DNA from: Alphaproteobacteria bacterium
GTDB lineage: Bacteria; Pseudomonadota; Alphaproteobacteria; SMXP01
Reading direction: 5' to 3'
Assembly (NCBI GenBank): GCA_021774995.1
Contig: JAJFIM010000451.1
Coordinates: 1-8,662, forward strand
DNA length: 8,662 bases
Made by a program: the position numbers and the translations under genes
In this document: one piece after another, positions 6,672 through 8,662 of the stretch
Layout of the letters: each line of letters starts with the position of its first letter
Position numbering within the stretch: the stretch's first letter is position 1
The notes under the pieces: model-generated
What the model saw: the letters and a program-made list of their open reading frames with translations, nothing else
Told to the model about the DNA's origin: nothing
Databases searched by the model: none

Positions 6672-6728
6672 ACGCATGACCCGCACAAGGAATATCGAAA
6701 CAGTGAATAACCCGGAAGGAAACGGACA

Positions 6729-7514
6729 ATGAGGGCGCTGAGCATCGCCGCCACAGGAATGTTGGCGCAGCAATTAAATGTCGAAGTCATTTCGAATAAC
6801 CTCGCTAACATGAATACGACGGGATTCAAAAGACAACGCGCTGAATTCCAGGACCTTCTCTATCAGAACGTCAAGCGAGTCGGCGCGGCGTCATCAGATA
6901 CAGGCACGGTCGATCCCAGCGGAGTTCAAATCGGCGTCGGCGTTAAGGCAGGTTCGACCTTCCGTGTTGTCGCACAAGGCGATCTGAACCCAACTGACAA
7001 TAGATATGATCTTGCCGTTCAGGGCCGAGGGTTTTTCCGCATTCAACTTCCCTCAGGTGTGGACGGATATACGCGCGCGGGCACATTTTCCTTAAGTCCG
7101 GTTGGTCAATTAGTGACAGCCGATGGTTACATCGTCTCCCCAGGCATCAATATTCCGCAAGACGCCGTAGATGTTTCCATAAACACGCAAGGTGAGGTGC
7201 AGGTTGTCACGCAAGGCCAGGTGACCCCCCAGATCGTCGGTCAACTTGAATTGGTGAATTTTTTCAACGATTCAGGGTTGGAGGCCGTAGGCGGCAATCT
7301 CTTCCTTGAATCGGCCGCCTCGGGCCCGCCAACGATTGGCGCTCCTGGATCAATTGGTTTTGGAACTGTCTTGCAAGGCTTTCTTGAAACTTCAAATGTT
7401 AATTCGGTAGCGGAAATTTCAGCGTTAATCACTGCACAGCGCGCTTATGAAATGAACGCCAAAGTGATCAGCACAGCCGACGAAATGATGTCAACGACAA
7501 GCAATCTGAGATAA
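6729..7514 (+). CDS. flgG: Flagellar distal rod protein FlgG
   Basis: FlgG forms the distal rod, the part that passes through the P- and L-rings. The product is 261 residues, the usual FlgG length. It begins MRALSIAATGMLAQQLNVEV and has the rod motif ISNNLANMNTTGFKRQRAEF. Other family segments are YDLAVQGRGFFRIQLP, GYTRAGTFSLSPVGQLVTADG, and the C-terminal SNVNSVAEISALITAQRAYE followed by STADEMM. It lies 57 bp after flgF, with which it shares the N-terminal rod motif as a paralogue. A purine-rich GGAAGGAAACGGACA precedes the ATG. Confidence 0.98.
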   Translation: MRALSIAATGMLAQQLNVEVISNNLANMNTTGFKRQRAEFQDLLYQNVKRVGAASSDTGTVDPSGVQIGVGVKAGSTFRVVAQGDLNPTDNRYDLAVQGRGFFRIQLPSGVDGYTRAGTFSLSPVGQLVTADGYIVSPGINIPQDAVDVSINTQGEVQVVTQGQVTPQIVGQLELVNFFNDSGLEAVGGNLFLESAASGPPTIGAPGSIGFGTVLQGFLETSNVNSVAEISALITAQRAYEMNAKVISTADEMMSTTSNLR

Positions 7515-7539
7515 CAGATAAAAACTGGAATTTGAAATC

Positions 7540-8544
7540 ATGATAGAAAATCGATTCTCCTATCCGCGCCTCGCATACCTGAAAACCTTAACATGTGCGG
7601 CATTCATCGCTCTCGCATACCTTGCTGTTGGTCCGGCCCAAGCCGAAACAGCGAAACTTGTCTCCCTGAAACCGGACATCCGCATCAATGGTTCTTTTGT
7701 CACGCTCGGCGATATTTTCACTCAAGCAGGGGAGGCAGCCCATGTGGTTCTCGCCGATGCCCCAGCTCCAGGCAGAAGGTTAGCGCTCAAGGCGCGCAGG
7801 GTCGCAGCTTTCTCTTATCAGCGCGGACTAATTTGGAAAAATTCAGCACAGCTTGAATATATCTTCATTCATCGGACAAGCCTCACCATCGAAACGCCTG
7901 TGATTCTTGACGCTGTTACCAAAGCGCTAGAACTTGAATCGTCTTTCAGCACATTGGATGTGGAATTGAGCGACCGTAATTTAAAGCTCAATGTTCCATC
8001 ACATCTGGATGGTTCAGTCGAAATACGCGAACTCTCCTATGATTCGGCATCGGGACATTTTGAAGCCATTCTTCATGCCGGTGGCAATGATCCTGAGAGT
8101 ATAAACACCCATATTTCGGGACGCGCCTATGAGGCTTTCGAAGTCCCGACGCTCAGCCGCGCACGCCGTTCAGGAGATGTGATCGAAGCCAGCGATATCG
8201 AATGGAAACGTTTCAGACAAACCCGGGTCGGCCGAACCGTCATTACGGATGAGGCCTCCCTCATTGGCATGTCTTTAAAACGTCAGATTGCCCCGGGCCA
8301 GCCATTGCGGAAATCGGATATTGAACGACCGGTGATCGTTAAAAAAGGCGCATTGATTACCTTGGTTTTCCGCTCCCCCGGCATCACGCTCACCGCCCTA
8401 GGCCGCACCTTATCTGAGGGGGGGCAGGGCGATGTCATTCGCATCATAAACACTCAATCAAATAGAACTGTGCAAGCCAGAGTGACCACGTCGCAAGAAG
8501 CAATCGTCGCCGATTTATCAACACAAGTTTCCGTAAACCCGTGA
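7540..8544 (+). CDS. flgA: Flagellar P-ring assembly chaperone FlgA
   Basis: FlgA is a periplasmic chaperone that helps FlgI assemble the P-ring around the rod. The product has 334 residues, longer than enterobacterial FlgA but usual for alphaproteobacteria. A signal peptide covers about residues 1-35 (long basic N-region, hydrophobic core about 19-31, cleavage after AQA). A SAF-type domain lies at about 200-262 (VPTLSRARRSGDVIEASDIE, then APGQPLRKSDIE). The FlgA C-terminal domain follows (KKGALITLVFRSPGITLTAL, GDVIRIINTQSNRTVQARV). It starts 25 bp after flgG, with only a weak ribosome binding site visible. FlgI is not in the window. Confidence 0.95.
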   Translation: MIENRFSYPRLAYLKTLTCAAFIALAYLAVGPAQAETAKLVSLKPDIRINGSFVTLGDIFTQAGEAAHVVLADAPAPGRRLALKARRVAAFSYQRGLIWKNSAQLEYIFIHRTSLTIETPVILDAVTKALELESSFSTLDVELSDRNLKLNVPSHLDGSVEIRELSYDSASGHFEAILHAGGNDPESINTHISGRAYEAFEVPTLSRARRSGDVIEASDIEWKRFRQTRVGRTVITDEASLIGMSLKRQIAPGQPLRKSDIERPVIVKKGALITLVFRSPGITLTALGRTLSEGGQGDVIRIINTQSNRTVQARVTTSQEAIVADLSTQVSVNP

Positions 8545-8572
8545 TCCTTCTGAAAAATTAGGAATAACCCCG

Positions 8573-8662
8573 ATGTTACGCATTAAACCCTCGCTTCTCA
8601 CCTCCGCCCTGCTGATGGGCGCCGCCCTTCAACTCAGCGCCTGCAGCACGCTGGATAGACTC
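8573..8662 (+). CDS. flgH: Flagellar L-ring protein FlgH (partial, 5' end only)
   Basis: Thirty codons are present before the right edge. They encode a lipoprotein signal peptide: basic start (MLRIK), hydrophobic core and lipobox LSAC with the acylated Cys at residue 24, then STLDRL. Position directly after flgF-flgG-flgA (28 bp gap) and the lipoprotein signal fit FlgH, the outer-membrane L-ring lipoprotein. AGGA lies about 9 nt before the ATG. The mature domain is outside the window, so the name rests mainly on gene order. Confidence 0.8.
   Translation, partial: MLRIKPSLLTSALLMGAALQLSACSTLDRL

Overview
The window is a flagellar gene block from an alphaproteobacterium of moderate G+C (about half, by eye). 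Two operons diverge from an intergenic control region at about 5596-5939. Three points support the lineage. FliM carries a long acidic extension ahead of its CheY-binding motif. FliM is followed by a DUF6468-type protein and a MotE/MgtE_N-like protein. The fliL-fliM arm faces a flgF-flgG-flgA-flgH arm, an arrangement I recall from Caulobacter-like genomes. Genus cannot be fixed from this sequence alone.

Leftward arm (minus strand, read from 5595 down to 1): fliL (stator-associated membrane protein), fliM (C-ring switch protein), a membrane-anchored coiled-coil protein (DUF6468 type) whose start overlaps the fliM stop by 4 bp, a MotE-like membrane-anchored coiled-coil protein, and a large exported protein that runs off the left edge. 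The last has at least 869 residues: a signal peptide, three related beta-rich modules, a Glu/Pro-rich linker and C-terminal TPR repeats. No intrinsic terminator is evident between these genes and the gaps are short (26, overlap, 42 and 46-76 bp), so one transcript is likely.

Central region (5596-5939): it holds a good sigma-54 type -24/-12 element directed at flgF, an upstream imperfect dyad placed where an enhancer-binding activator could sit, and a 41-codon minus-strand micro-ORF that ends in a TGATG overlap with the fliL start. An open frame continues upstream of the true flgF start, but I read it as not translated.

Rightward arm (plus strand): flgF (proximal rod), flgG (distal rod), flgA (P-ring chaperone) and the first 30 codons of flgH (L-ring lipoprotein). 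These build the rod and its outer rings. The leftward arm builds the rotor switch and factors at the stator/rotor interface.

The least-explained part is the run after fliM: the DUF6468 protein, the MotE-like protein and the beta-module/TPR protein. They look like an alphaproteobacterial accessory module of the flagellar motor. This is an inference from position and architecture.
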